A stretch of 64,000 nt of DNA, taken from contig NC_060900.1 in NCBI RefSeq assembly GCF_014805685.1, positions 7,837,450 through 7,901,449 of the forward strand. Direction: 5' to 3'. Both the position numbers and the translations under genes were made by a program. The stretch comes from Silurus meridionalis. Taxonomy: Eukaryota > Chordata > Actinopteri > Siluriformes > Siluridae. The stretch's first letter is position 1; each line of letters opens with the position of its first letter. The notes beneath the pieces are model-generated. The model was not told the DNA's origin. It saw only the letters and a list, made by a program, of their open reading frames with translations, and did no database searches. This document shows, one piece after another, positions 1 to 44,001 of this stretch.

Positions 1-942
1 TTTATGATGAAACAACACTTGCCTGTAACATGCTCAGTACGAATGCAGTTCCATGGTGAAGTTTAGATGTCTTTCAAAACGTATTCTGAGGTGGTTGAAT
101 ATTTGACACACATCCTGTAAAGCCAGTAGCCGCTGACTGCCTTTTGAAAAAGACCATGTGAAAAGAAATTTACCAGCAATTGCACTTTGAACGTCTAACT
201 GGTCTATCAAAATTTCAACCATTTCATTAGCAATTAAATTCGAACTACTGGAAAAATGAAACCCTCAGACAGACAACAATCATCCAGTGAGTCAGAGCTA
301 CTTCAGTGCTTCTTACAAATTCACTATGATGCTACATAATACATGGGAAATGAAAGCACTTCATTTCTCATTCACATTTTTAAACTCCCAAATCACTAAG
401 TACCCGTGACTAAAGTGGAGAATATCGATGGAAAGTCACTGTGGCTTCTTCGCTAATAAAATCGAGGAGGCGGACTTGATTGTGTGTGCAGTGTAGAGAA
501 TGACATCATTTTTTTGGCCAGCTGGTGCTGGAGCGGCTTTCGTGACTGTTTTCGTCCCCATTTTTTTAAATATCTGTTTTCTTCATAACTGTCCTCAATT
601 ATTGCGTTATCTAAATATTAATAATAAAAATACATTTGGGAATGTGTGAATATGAGAAATAAAAAAATGAATAGTCTTGGAAATAGTTTATTTCTTACAA
701 AGCAATATCACCTGTTTCAATGAGCAACAGTTTTGGCAAACCACATTATTAAACAACTCCAGTTATGAATCCAGCGTGTGTAGGCTTGAATGTGGTTTTA
801 CATTTGAACAGTCCTTTGTTGCTTAAAACAAAACAAACAAACAAAACCTCAAATCCAGAAAGGATCATAAAGTGGAAGCTAAAACCTGTAGACGAACACA
901 AACGGGACAAACAGAAATGAATGAATGAGGGGGTGGGGACAA
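1..942. other. Downstream flank of cdk11b, no assigned gene
   Basis: AT-rich sequence without a recognised gene or repeat. A 62-codon minus-strand ORF (222 to 34, beginning MVEILIDQLDVQSAIAGKFL) has no homology I recognise and no clear splice context, so it is not called as a gene. The rest is short A- or T-rich runs and an (AAAC)n-like tract near 826-846. Confidence 0.4.
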
Positions 943-948
943 TTTATT
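943..948 (-). terminator. cdk11b: Candidate cdk11b polyadenylation signal
   Basis: AATAAA on the minus strand, about 240 bp after the cdk11b stop codon at 1187-1189. It is the first canonical hexamer downstream and would give a short 3' UTR (about 920-1186). Further hexamers nearer the window start could also be used. Confidence 0.4.
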
Positions 949-1186
949 AATATCCGAAGCCAGAACCCCAATTTGGGATTGTGTGTGACAGAGGAGCAGT
1001 TAGTTTTCTTAAGTAGATCAACAGAGAGCACTTGGGTGTCTCCATCTTTCTACTATTTTGAACAGTTTTCATCAGGGAGGCTCAGAGGAAAATTTGGTCA
1101 GCTTTCAGGGATTCTGTTTCAAACTAAGTCCTGGCATAGGTGCCACAACGAACAAAAAAAAATTCCTGTGGCTCTTGGTTTTTACC

Positions 1187-16469
<15,283 letters not shown>

Positions 16470-16830
16470 CAGCTCCAAGTCACGACCAGCTGCAAAACAA
16501 ACAAAAACAATAAACCAGTGAGATACATTGGAGGTTTTTGTTTTTTCAATCATTTGTAAAGCTCATTATCTGATTAAACTTGTATTTGTGCCTGATATTT
16601 TTTCCAGCTTGGGTCTTCTTAACAGATAAGGAGTCCTGAGATGCTCAGAAAGCGCTGCCTATCTTTACACTCGCAGTAATTGCAAACCGCTTGACAGTTT
16701 ATTGCCTAATACTGAATTCAAGAGCATGAAATTCAAGTGGGTTTGATGTGTAACAGGGTCACAGCACAGGCTCTTGGACTCCACATTGAGGTGCCCAATT
16801 TTATTTTTATTTGTTTGCCCAACAACCTTA

Positions 16831-16831
<1 letters not shown>

Positions 16832-16905
<74 letters not shown>
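16832..16905. repeat. (AT)n microsatellite
   Basis: About 36 AT units in the first cdk11b intron (16490-17949). Confidence 0.95.
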
Positions 16906-16910
<5 letters not shown>

Positions 16911-17029
16911 TCCAACTCCAATCAATGAGAGAGCTTTTTTTTTTTATTATTTTATTTTTTATAAGAGCTACTGTTTGCAGTTACTCCGGTATCACCTCAT
17001 TAACCGTCCGTGTGGAAACATAGCAAAAG

Positions 17030-17240
17030 TTCCGTTTGGTGAGTTTTTTTTTTTTACAAGAATATTTTTTCTTCATGCTCCATGTTGTTTGCTTTCACTG
17101 ATAATAAACATAAAGCATCCATATTTATCCATGCCCATGTTGATTAAAATTTTAAAAAACGTGAAAATTATTAACTTATGGAACATTTACAACAGATAAA
17201 AATCGATTTTTAGATAAATATTTTAATCGATTAACAGCCT
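17030..17240. repeat. hAT-type MITE remnant, related to 27490-27900
   Basis: Shares 'atttatccatgcccatgttg', 'ttagataaatattttaatcg' and a terminal 'atcgattaacagcc' with the block at 27490-27900. The ATCGATTGACAxCCC edge is typical of hAT-like MITEs of fish. Ends and target duplication are not resolved. Confidence 0.4.
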
Positions 17241-17949
17241 TACTTATTATACAATTATATTACAATTATTATAAGCGCATATGGTTATTATTTAGAGGAT
17301 CTGGTCGCGTCAAATAATATGGATTAATTCAAAACATTCAAAAACCCCTAGTCTTATAAATAATAAAATTAAGAAGGAAGGTGTTAAAGGAAAGCACTCT
17401 CACACACTCTCTCTCATACACACACTTAAATATACTTAATAATTCAATTAATTAATTGAATAAGTACCGAGTGGGCCGATGAAACTTATTTTACATTTAA
17501 AAGGCTGATAATAAAATGTTCAATAAAATAATGGTATAGTCGCTTTTTAATATAGTATATAATTGATTTTAGCTTATTACAGATTACTATTAGATTCCTA
17601 TATAGCTTATATTTGCGGTAGATTAGCGTAACACGGGAGGGCTACATCTCAAATAGCTTCGCACACCCTATGCAAAGTTCACTCCATAGTGCCTATTATG
17701 AACGCGCAGTGACAGCCTTGTTAGGGCACTACATGTTCACTAGGACGCTATTTGATATGGAACCAGCTTCTTCGCTAGGCTAAATCATAAACTAGCGGGC
17801 TAATAAGCTAAACTAACTCACAGCACTGTTAACGTGCTGCTCGCTAATCAGTTACACAGACGTCAAATACTTAAAAAAATATTTTTTTTTGGCTGTATCA
17901 GAAGCAACCTAGAAGTAGTATAAATGTATTCCGAAAACAGCATACAAAC

Positions 17950-18035
17950 CTGAAAGTTATTCGTCGCGTGTTTGAAATACCGGAAAAACAAAATACAGGG
18001 GGAAAAAAAAATTCTGAAAATACTTCCGGGTATCA
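17950..18035 (-). promoter_or_regulatory. cdk11b: cdk11b core promoter and untranslated exon 1
   Basis: The first coding exon begins with an acceptor (AG at 16490-16491, exon from 16489), so an upstream untranslated exon is required. A good donor, CTTTCAG followed by GTTTG, ends at 17950 on the minus strand. Just upstream are two ETS/GABP-type cores, CCGGAA at 17980-17985 and CCGGAAGT (minus strand, 18022-18029). There is no TATA box, as expected for a housekeeping kinase. The transcription start is inferred to lie around 17990-18030; no transcript evidence is available here. Confidence 0.55.
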
Positions 18036-18057
18036 GACAGGAAGCTAAATCATTACC

Positions 18058-18069
18058 GCCATCTAGTGG
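18058..18069 (-). promoter_or_regulatory. CTCF-like core motif upstream of cdk11b
   Basis: The minus strand reads CCACTAGATGGC, a full match to the CTCF core CCASYAGRKGGC. It sits about 30 bp upstream of the ETS site, between the cdk11b promoter and the repeat-rich spacer. This is a motif match only; such cores also occur by chance and inside repeats. Confidence 0.35.
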
Positions 18070-18439
18070 ACAACGTTACGTCCTCCGACACTGCGTCCTA
18101 TTCATCCTAATGTTCAGTGTGATGTCATGAACTCAGTGGAGGATATCAGGTGCACTGATTTAATCCCATAATGATCCGCGCTGGGTAATAATGATGTACC
18201 CCACAGGGTATAAAATACTCTAATTGTTGACTCACACGCATCCTCAAACTCTCTCTCTGTGGACCACAGCGAGTTACCATGATAACGTCCCTGTAGACCT
18301 TCTACCATCAGACTTTATTCCCCTTACACCACCACAGCGCCATGTCAAACATCACAACTCATGTCATCATAATGAAATCAAGTTTAAAAATTTTTTTTTA
18401 AATTATTTTTAGCATTGTACATTAATACTAAAGACGGGT

Positions 18440-19235
18440 ATCTGCGAGAGTGAAAGGGAAAGTTTATAGGACTGTGGTGAGACCTGCGATGTTGTATGGT
18501 TTAGAGACAGTGGCATTGAGTAAAAGACAGGAGGTGGAGCTGGAGGTAGCAGAGCTGAAGATGTTGAGGTTTTTGTTGGGAGTGACGACGATGGACAGGA
18601 TTAGAAATGAGTTTATTAGAGGGATAGCGCATGTAGGACGTTTTGGAGACAAGGTGAGGGAGGCGAGATTGAGATGGTTTGGACATGTGCAGAGGAGGGA
18701 CATGGGGTTTATACTTCTCCATCGACATTCTCAAAGCAAATATTGCGTCTGTGGTGCTCTTCCTCGGCATGAAACCATACTGCTGCTCACAGATGGTCAC
18801 CTCTTCTTTCAGCCTGCATTTCACTACTCTTTCCTATAACTTCATGGTGTGACTGATCAAATTAATTCCCCTGTAGTTACTGCAGGTCTGCATATCACCC
18901 TTATTCTTAAAGATAAGCACACTCCTTCTCCATTTCTCAGGCATCCTCTCACCTTCCAAAATCTTGTTGAACAATCTGGTTAAAAACTCCACTGCCATCT
19001 CTCCTAAACATCTCCACGCTTCTACCGGTATGTCATCTGGTCCAACTGACTTTCCACACTTCATCCTCTTAATCGCTGCTCTCACTTCCTCCTTACTAAT
19101 CCTATTCACTTCCTGCTTCACCATCTCCACACCATCCAACCTTCTCTCTCTCTCATTTTCCTCATTCATTAGCTGCAGAAGATGAATAAGTTCATTAAAA
19201 TTTCCCATCTCAAAAACTGCCGATTTACACAAATG
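18440..19235. mobile_element. Rearranged non-LTR retrotransposon (RTE-like LINE) fragments in opposite orientations
   Basis: 18450-18710 encodes, on the plus strand, the C-terminal region of a LINE reverse-transcriptase ORF (KVYRTVVRPAMLYGLETVAL ... LRWFGHVQRRDMG). From about 18715 to 19232 the minus strand encodes the upstream reverse-transcriptase core (GPDDIPVEAWRCLGEMAVEF ... CSNYRGINLISHTMKL ... QYGFMPRKSTTDAI). The two parts of one ORF therefore sit tail to tail. The same family's 3' end occurs intact at 59767-60096. The fragment lies in the spacer between cdk11b and slc35e2. No complete ORF remains. Confidence 0.8.
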
Positions 19236-19259
19236 CTTCCTTTATGGTCAAACGAGCCA

Positions 19260-19850
19260 AAAAACAAAAGAAATGGACATTAGAGCAGTCCTTTGTTCCG
19301 AGGAGTCAAAATTTAAGATTTTTGTTTCGAACTGCTGTGTCTTTGTTAGACATAAAGACGGAGAATGGATGGTTCCTGAATTTGTAGTTCCCACTGTAAA
19401 GCATGGAGAAGAACATGTGATGGTGTGGGTGTGTTTTGCTGCTCACACTGTTGGTGACTTAGTTGAAAGCACATTTAATCAGCCTGGCTACCACAGCATT
19501 TTGCAGCATCCTATTTAATCTGAACTTAGTAGGACTATAATTTGTTTTCCAGCAGGACAATGACCACAAACACACCTCTAGATTATGCAAGAGCTATTTA
19601 CCCAAGAAGGTAAATCACATTTAAAAAGTTCCTTTTATTATACTATTAAGAGCTACGAACAACTTATCAGCTTAAATTTTCCTCTTCTTTCTTGCAGTTT
19701 AAAAAACAAAAAATGCAGTTTGCTGTCTTACAGAAAATTCCAGAATTCTTTTGTCCTGAAGACTTTCCTGTGGTGGAAAACCTACTGTTATCACGATCTG
19801 ATGGCTTTTCATAAATATCAAACAAACGTTTCTGTAATAAGATAATCATC
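19260..19850 (+). mobile_element. Degenerate Tc1-like transposon
   Basis: The frame 19273-19518 carries AVLCSEESKFKIF, VPTVKHGEEHVMVWVCFA and NQPGYHSILQ, aligning to the Tc1 blocks VLWSDESKFEIF, VPTVKHGGGGVMVWGCF and NQHGYHSILQ. The first catalytic Asp is changed to Glu (SEESKF). The downstream QQDNDPKHTS block is visible only in broken frames at 19550-19600. Beyond 19620 the homology fades. Confidence 0.75.
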
Positions 19851-19861
19851 ATATCAGCAAA

Positions 19862-19893
<32 letters not shown>

Positions 19894-20024
19894 AGTTAAT
19901 TATTATTTATTGATTAAGTTTAGATTACGTAGAGCATTTTCCACAAAAGGCCCTGTAAATGTGTTGTATAGAACCATACCAAAAAATTAATCGTTGTTCG
20001 TTTTAATGACCGGAGCTGGGTTTT

Positions 20025-20160
20025 TTTTTGGTCCCACAAGCTTCCTATAAAGTCTCAAACTGGTTTCAGGAGCATGACAATGAGTTCAGTGTACCCCATA
20101 ACTCCCCAGTCTCTTCTGAAACCAACTGAACTTTCTGGACCTTTAGAAACTTTGGGACCA
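20025..20160 (+). mobile_element. Short Tc1-like fragment
   Basis: The plus strand 'tctcaaactggtttcaggag' through 'atgacaatgagttcagtgta' and 'caccccagtctc'-like text matches the region before the DLNPIEH block of a Tc1 family that also has a fragment at 51960. Only about 130 bp remain. Confidence 0.5.
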
Positions 20161-20421
20161 CACAAAAAATCTGTAACCTGTGAATCTGTCTTTATTTGAT
20201 AGAAGATGTTGGCCATGATATCTATTCTAGTCTATCACAGACTATATGTTCTGTCTTTTGTCTGCAAAAGCATTATTTTAAAAAGAACAATAATAAAAAC
20301 CCCACTTTGCATTTTCCCCTTAATGACATATAAGGCAGATGAAAAGTCAATCTGTCACTCATGACTTACAGAACACTTTCTTAAGATGACCAGAAAAATG
20401 ACGATGAAAAGCTGTACTCCT

Positions 20422-22293
20422 TTTATTATAAACTTGAGAAACTAAATTTGACATTTCTCCTGGAAAAAAAATACAAAATAAAATCACACCTGTACACCTC
20501 AATGCAAATTGCACATTTATCCACAGGGCAGACCGATGTGTACAGAGGGAAAAAAAAAACAACACCACATAAAACATTTTCAATATTAAAATCCGGACCT
20601 CATTAGTCATTACTGTATAAACAAACATGGTCCTGTCAGTCTTTTTGCTATTTAGACAGCATGTTGATATGTTCACCTATTTATAAAAAATAAAATAAAA
20701 CATCAACAAAAAAAATGAACGAGAAAAGTTTTTTTGGGAAAATCAAAATGTCAGCACAGGTTTAGAACCCAAAGCTTTATGTACTACACAGCTCAAGTAA
20801 AAGAGAAGAATGTGAGGCTTTTATCGGAGTGTAAAATAGATGATTATTAAATAGTTTTTACTCAGTAATCCAGTGGGGCAGTTCACAGGTTCTATGATTA
20901 ACATTCTGTCAGCAAGTAACATCAGACTTTTGGCCCAATGAGGAAAAATACACGATTGTAAGCTTTGGAGTAGAAATCATAAATTCTCTCTGCAGGAAAG
21001 AAAAAACAAAAAAACAGAATCCGAATGATAGTACAATGCAGATGCCTGCATCAAAGGGTCTTGCAGCAATAGTCATAGAAATAAAAAAATCAATGTTTAC
21101 ACAACAAAGTGGTTGTACCTGATCACTGCTTATTCAAAGAACTAAAACCTGATACATTTTTACGTCTGGTTTGAATCTGAAATGAGGAATAAAAAGATGT
21201 ATAATCATTTTAATCATGTATATTTTTTTCCTTTTAGGAAAGTATGACATAAATTGCACTATAAGTTATTTATAGTGGAATTGTGTACTAAATTAAGGAA
21301 TGATAAAGGAATAGATACCACAAACTCAAAGAACAAACTGACCAAAGACATCCATCACTCTGCTAGTCTATTGGTCCACTTTTTGTGCTGAATAAAACTA
21401 AGTTCATTTTAAGGGGCTGGGTTTATAACCGGAATAGTCGTCTTTTCCCCATCTTCAAAAAGCCTTTGACTGAAATCTAGATGATTTACTAAAGCCAGTT
21501 ATATTTTGTTTGACTGGAAAATGTCTCTGAATCAGCTGGAAAATGTCTTTTTAGCAGCCTTTAGTTAGTGGTCACAAGAACAAACCATTTTCTTATACAT
21601 CATTGGTAAAAAAAAGTACAATATTAGCATGTTATAGGCATTTGAGCCAGAAGGTTGATGGTGGTCAAAGCTTGTGCAATCGAGTAGGCCGACAGGATTT
21701 CAGGACGTACTGATGGAATATGTACCACTGGATCAATTTTTTTGTAGGGTTTAAAACTCCTGCACTGTTTCCAGACGTCATAGTTCGTCCTTCTGATTCT
21801 AGTATTTACCAATGTCGCCGATATTCCCTCGCCACATTTCCAACGTTTTACTGATCCAAAACGGTGATGTGGAAAAGATCATTCATAAGAATCTATACAA
21901 TTGTACGCGGGCAAAGCAAAGCAAAAATAACGAGCAGGAAGTTTAGCGCATGTAAGGAATCGATGCTCATTTCCACATATTCAGACTCTTTCCTGTCGAC
22001 AAATTAAGAAGGCAACGTGACTGTGCACGTACACACGTGGATTAAAAGGAATCGGACAAAACTGCTTCTGGTCAATTTGACAAGACAAAAATCGGCTCCA
22101 CTTTAGACCCTTTACTTTAAAAACAATTAAGCACTTGTGTGAGGTATCTAATAAGTCAGAAGAGGAAGTCCGTGAGGACATTGCTGCCCCCCCCAAAAAA
22201 GAAAAAGCTGGAATAACACTTTGATCCACCTCTTGGAAAGCCGAAATAAATATAAAAACTGCTATCCTAGTAGAATTTTAAGTTCCGTTCGAG
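20422..22293 (-). other. slc35e2: Probable slc35e2 3' UTR
   Basis: Non-repetitive, stop-rich sequence following the slc35e2 stop codon at 22294-22296. A minus-strand AATAAA at 20422-20427 is a plausible polyadenylation signal, giving a 3' UTR of about 1.9 kb. The extent is inferred only; the unusually low repeat content compared with neighbouring DNA supports exonic sequence. Confidence 0.4.
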
Positions 22294-39280
<16,987 letters not shown>

Positions 39281-39299
39281 TAATTGAATAATACAAGGA

Positions 39300-39530
39300 T
39301 AGGTCCCCTGGTGGTCTAGTGGTTAGGATGCGGCGCTTTCACCGCTGCGGCCCGGGTTTGATCCCCAATCAGGGAACCAACCCCAGCCACTCTTAGTGCC
39401 GGTCCCAAGCCCGGATAAATTGGGGAGGGTTGCATTAGGAAGGGCACCCAGTGTAAAAACATGTGCCAAATCAAACATGCAGATGATCCACTGTGGCGAC
39501 CCCTAATGGGAGAAGCCGAAAGAAAGTTTT
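39300..39530 (+). mobile_element. tRNA-Glu-derived SINE with 19-bp target duplication
   Basis: The head (39302-39375) resembles tRNA-Glu: A box 'tggtctagtgg', anticodon-loop 'ctttcac' (TTC), then 'cccgggtttgatcccc' as a decayed B box. The unrelated body ends in 'tgatccactgtggcgacccc' plus 'taatgggagaagccgaaaga'. It is flanked by 19-nt direct repeats with one mismatch (39281-39299 and 39531-39549). The last 33 nt of the conserved tail (39484-39516) are identical to the 3' end of the LINE at 60041-60073. It lies in slc35e2 intron 1. Confidence 0.92.
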
Positions 39531-39549
39531 TAATTGAAAAATACAAGGA

Positions 39550-39621
39550 CCTAGCCTTGAGAAGCAAAAAGAAAAAAAGGCATACAACTTTCACAATGGC
39601 AAATATTTGAACGTCTGAAGT

Positions 39622-39694
<73 letters not shown>

Positions 39695-41140
39695 GAAAAA
39701 AGAAATACACAGTTCTGCTCTGAATGCGCTCAAGATATGCTGATTAGAAACAAAATTCAAAAATTGACTTTATCAAAAAGGATGCACATGATAGCTTTTA
39801 CAATCCCTGGATGTTAGATGAGCAGGAAGACTTAATTGATCTCTGGAAATTACCCAAGAGTAAATAAAGGGCAAAATCTGAGGATTTTTTGAGTTAAAGA
39901 CCAACAGCAAAGATTCATATCTAACCCTGCTTTAACAAGTTTTTTTTTTAACTTGTTGTGCCAGATTCCTGCAATGACACATGCATGGTGGCTATGAGGA
40001 ACTATTTCTTTTTGTTTACGAGTTTTGTGCTGTGCTTTATAATGCTTCATGTTAGCCTGAAATCTTACCACAAACCTTTCATGTAAATATGTACAAACAT
40101 TTTACACTTGATAGCTAAACATGTCCTGCCTTGACACAACAAATAGCCTGAATTACCACCATTTTTTTGGTCTCATCAGTGAGATACATAAAAAGCCTTG
40201 GAGCAGCACTAACAGTAACCCATGGATCGGCCAAATCGGCTATACTCGCTCCAGTCCTTATGAACACATGTACAGGTTAATGGAAAGAATAACTTGTCTC
40301 ACAGATGTTTCTACAGCATGAAATATAACTATAATTGGTTAGGGTCATCTATTTATACATGGAAATATTGCTTAGTACATAAAACAGTGATACAAGAGGA
40401 CAGAAACTTGTTCTGTTACAGAAAGACAATCGACTAAGTTGTCATGTTATGTCTGGTTTTGTTATACCCAACACAAAGTATTGTTTGGCTAAAAAGTGCT
40501 TCATCCAGCCTTGAACACCACACTCACCCTGACAGCTTAACATGTCAAAAGATAGTACAAAGTACAAGGTTCCTAAAAAAAGAAGAAAATAATAATAAAC
40601 CCTTCTTCTGTACCGCTCATGCACAAAATAATGCGTTTTGCTAAACATGCTAGCCCCAAATTAACAATGCTAGATTTTACATTCTCCAAAAATGCAAAAT
40701 CTACACACATACAGCAATTCTCGATGATGAAGACAGATTCAAGCTGCAAGACCTCTTCAGGTAAAGCTGAGAACGTAAGCCTATACAGCAGCTGTGTAAT
40801 TAGCACAATTACAGTGATTAGCATAGGTTTCTGACGTGTTCTTTTCAATCAAAGAAAGAAGCTACGGATTCACCTGGCCCTAAAATGAATGTTTTTTTAA
40901 TGAAGGATAATGAGTGCAATTACTAGATAATCTCCAGTACCAATGAAAGCATAAGAACCATGTTTAGTGGTTATTACTATTTAAGGTTCTCTGACCTTTC
41001 TGTTCTTTGTGTATGTACCAGTGCTGGCAGCCTGTTTCGTTTACATTGTTCTAAATCCAAGACATTTGGAGATCACCCTGTCTCCTGTTCTCAAAACATA
41101 ACCATGTGCGTATTCACTTCTTAACTAGCTATTAACATAC
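39550..41140. other. Intron 1 sequence of slc35e2 with a (CA)n array
   Basis: Apart from a perfect (CA)n microsatellite at 39623-39692 I see no gene or transposon signature here. The rest is unique-looking, stop-rich DNA. Confidence 0.4.
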
Positions 41141-41142
41141 AG

Positions 41143-41790
41143 TCGACAAAAATATTAGCACCCTTCAACATAACTGCACTGTATAGAAAAAAAGTATCAA
41201 GACTGAATTTTCCAGTCGTATGCACTTTTTCCCACAACTTTTACCACAAAGTCAGAGTCACGCAATTATATAGCATGTCCTTTGGTGCAGTAAAAAAAAA
41301 TTTTCCTCACTTTAACTAGGAGACCCAAACCTGCTCCTGCATCGCAATGCCCCGTATACAAAGCCAGTTCCATGAAGATTTGGTTTACACGAGTTGGAGT
41401 GGAAGATCTTGAGTGGCCTGCTAGAGTTCTTATCTCAACTTTACTGAACACCTTTGGGATGAATTGGAAAGCTGACTGTGCCTCCTCACCTACATCAGTA
41501 CCTGACTTTACTAAAACCCTTGTGGATGAATGAATACAGATCTTCATGAACACTCTAAAATCTCATTAAACATCTTCCCCAAGGAGTGGAGATTATTATG
41601 ACATTAAATGGGGAATAAATGTGGAATGGGATGTTCAAAAAGCTCATACGAAGCTTATGCTCAGAGGTCCATTCTACTTTTAAAAAAATTATATTTTTAA
41701 CCTCAAGAATATGTGTGGCAAAATTATTGGCACCCACAGAATACGCTTGAAGACAATTATTACAATTCAATTGGGTGTTGGGCCATAAAT
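41143..41790 (+). mobile_element. Tc1-like remnants, family also at 14640 and 23566-25230
   Basis: 'cagtcgacaaaaatattagc' (41143) and 'aaaattattggcacccacag' (41720) look like Tc1 termini of one family. Between them, 41270-41660 carries the block 'tcgcaatgccccgtatac', 'agttccatgaagatttggtt', 'gagtggaagatcttgagtgg' and 'ggatgttcaaaaagctcata' of the other family. This may be one transposon inserted into another. No intact frame. Confidence 0.55.
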
Positions 41791-43010
41791 ATAGAATTCT
41801 CAATCACAAACATCGCTTGTGTGAGTGTGTGGAAAACCAAAGGCATTTTAACAACAAGATGGCTGATGAAATAAGGAACTGAATACAAAAAAAAATTTTA
41901 CCAGTCTAAAGGTATGCACTTGCATACAGGTTATGAGAAATTGCATGTAATTATATAAAATAACTCAAATAGGAATAATGCAACACTATCACAAAAGTCT
42001 AATACTGTACACAAAAATGACAGAAAACAAACTTGTTGCTTTCCTGTAAGTGTTATCAAGCGGTAATAAGGCTGCAGGCTAGTAATAAATAAATCAGGGG
42101 CACAGTGGAGTCAAGGCAACCGAAAAGAAAGTGTTCCTATTTTTACCTACGTTGCTTTTTTCTTCGTCGTAAAATACGACTACTCACCATGAAATGACCT
42201 AAGAGCCAGCAGCTGCCTACGGAATGGACCCCATCGTCCAGTTGATTTTCAATAATCTGATGATTCCTCATGTAATAATTGTCACTGAAGACTAGTGCAA
42301 TTTAACACCTGGCTGATATGTAAATCTCATACAACCGTGGCCACCATTTTGCATTTAATAATCCGTTTTATTCTTAGCAAAAACCGCCGCTGAATTCTCC
42401 GATCTGATTGGTCATAAGTTGTGGAATCGATTTCCATCTTGGGTGTGTATTAATGCGCACATTCTAATTCGTTATGGTTTCTGCTTTGTGATTGGTAAAG
42501 GAGTAATGGCGTTCTCCACCTGGGCATGTTCAATGCAGGAAAAACATGGCCGTCTTTGTGTTAATCTTCTCTTAGCAATACACTAGAACTTGTTTGAAAG
42601 GAAAAATGGGTTTACTGCTAATGATGTAAGCAGCCATATCGATCTGATGTTACAGAGAAGGAACTCGCATTTTTAGATGTGTGAATTCGTAATCGTTACT
42701 TCACACTGAACGCAGTCTAAGCCTAATCATAAACCATAGATCACAAATGTGGTTCTTTTTTTTTTTTTTTTTTTAAACAAATAAAGCCACAGACATGATG
42801 TGGTTTGTTTAACTGTCTCCGGCGGTAACGCTTTTTAACGATTAACAGGTTTTTCTGCCACAGAAAGTCTTAAGGCCAGAAACGTTTGCACAATTAATAG
42901 GATCAGTGAAAGAAAACACTTCAGGGTGCTAACTTAAGTGTCAGGCCACACCACCCAGTAGTTCAGATCATTTTTATAACCTACAAGTAGCTCCCGTGAC
43001 TCTTTCTTTA
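41791..43010. other. Intron sequence without recognised features
   Basis: No exon or transposon signature is visible apart from a T run at 42759-42774 and short AT-rich stretches. Confidence 0.35.
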
Positions 43011-43015
43011 ATAGA

Positions 43016-44001
43016 CACTGATCAGCCAGAACATTAAAACCATAAAAAAATGTCAATAATCTCTGAAGGTGTGCTGTGACATCTTACACCAAGACACCAT
43101 CAATCAAACTTGTCTGTACAGCAAACAAGCTTAATGGAATTGAGAGCTGGGAAATCTGGAGGCCAAGTCAACACCTTGAACTCTTTGGTAAGGTTCCTCG
43201 TACCACTCCTGAACAGGTCATATATTGATGCATTATCATGTTTAAAGAGGCCACTGGCAATAAGGAATAACCCTTAGGATATTAGGTAATACTGTTGACA
43301 AGAAAGTGTGTACAAGGTCAGCAAACAATGTTTAAGTAGGCGGTACATATCAAAGTAATAACATGTGTATGCAAGGTTTGTACATCACACTGCCTCCGCG
43401 GGCTTGCATTCTTTTCCCAAAGTAACCGACACACCTTGCCATCCACATGATGTACAAAAATCCTTGTAAGCTGTGATCCACTACATCTTCTGACACCTTT
43501 CTATCTCAACCAACATGAACTTGCTTACCTTCTTCATCCTGGTGCCTTCTTTTTCTCAGATAATGTGCCCCTGCAGATCCACAAAACATACAAGAAAACT
43601 TGATCCATCAGACCAGACCTATACCTGACTTTCATGTGCCCACTGTAGCTGCCTCTGGAGGTGGACAGGAATCAGCATGAGGACTTTGACATCCCTGCAG
43701 CTACTCAGACCCACACACAGAAAGCCGTGATGACATCTTTCTATCGCTACCAGCATTAACTCAGCTTCCCTAGTTAGATTGGACCAAGCATGCAAACCTT
43801 CTCTTCCCATCTCATCAGCAAGCATTGGGCGGAAATGACTCATGGATTAGGTTTGGCTCTGACCCGGTCATCTTACCATCACAAGTTGGCCACTGAGATT
43901 GCCCATTTTTCTCACTTCCAACACATCAATTTTGAGAAAAGACAGTTAGCATGCTGTCAAATAAGGAACCCGTCACTGGTTTCAATGCAATGACTGATGT
44001 G
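43016..44001 (-). mobile_element. Degenerate Tc1-like transposon, nearly complete length
   Basis: The left end 'cactgatcagccagaacatt' with 'aaaacc' is matched by an eroded inverted right end near 43979-44001. The interior is the reverse complement of a Tc1 transposase gene: 'ggaggccaagtcaacacctt', 'tgatgcattatcatgttta', 'tctgacacctttctatc', 'agattggaccaagcatgc' and 'cacttccaacacatcaattt'. All frames are broken. Related copies lie at 7045 and 53180. It sits in slc35e2 intron 1. Confidence 0.7.

Noticed and set aside
34..222. 62-codon minus-strand ORF at the window edge
   Set aside because: No homology recognised and no splice or promoter context; too short to call.
39302..39375. Functional tRNA-Glu(TTC) gene
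   Set aside because: The B box is decayed (GGTTTGATCCC), the acceptor pairing is imperfect, and the sequence continues into a SINE body with target duplications around the whole unit.
39316..39817. Cys-Val and Thr-His repeat ORFs
   Set aside because: Translations of the (CA)n array and the adjoining SINE.
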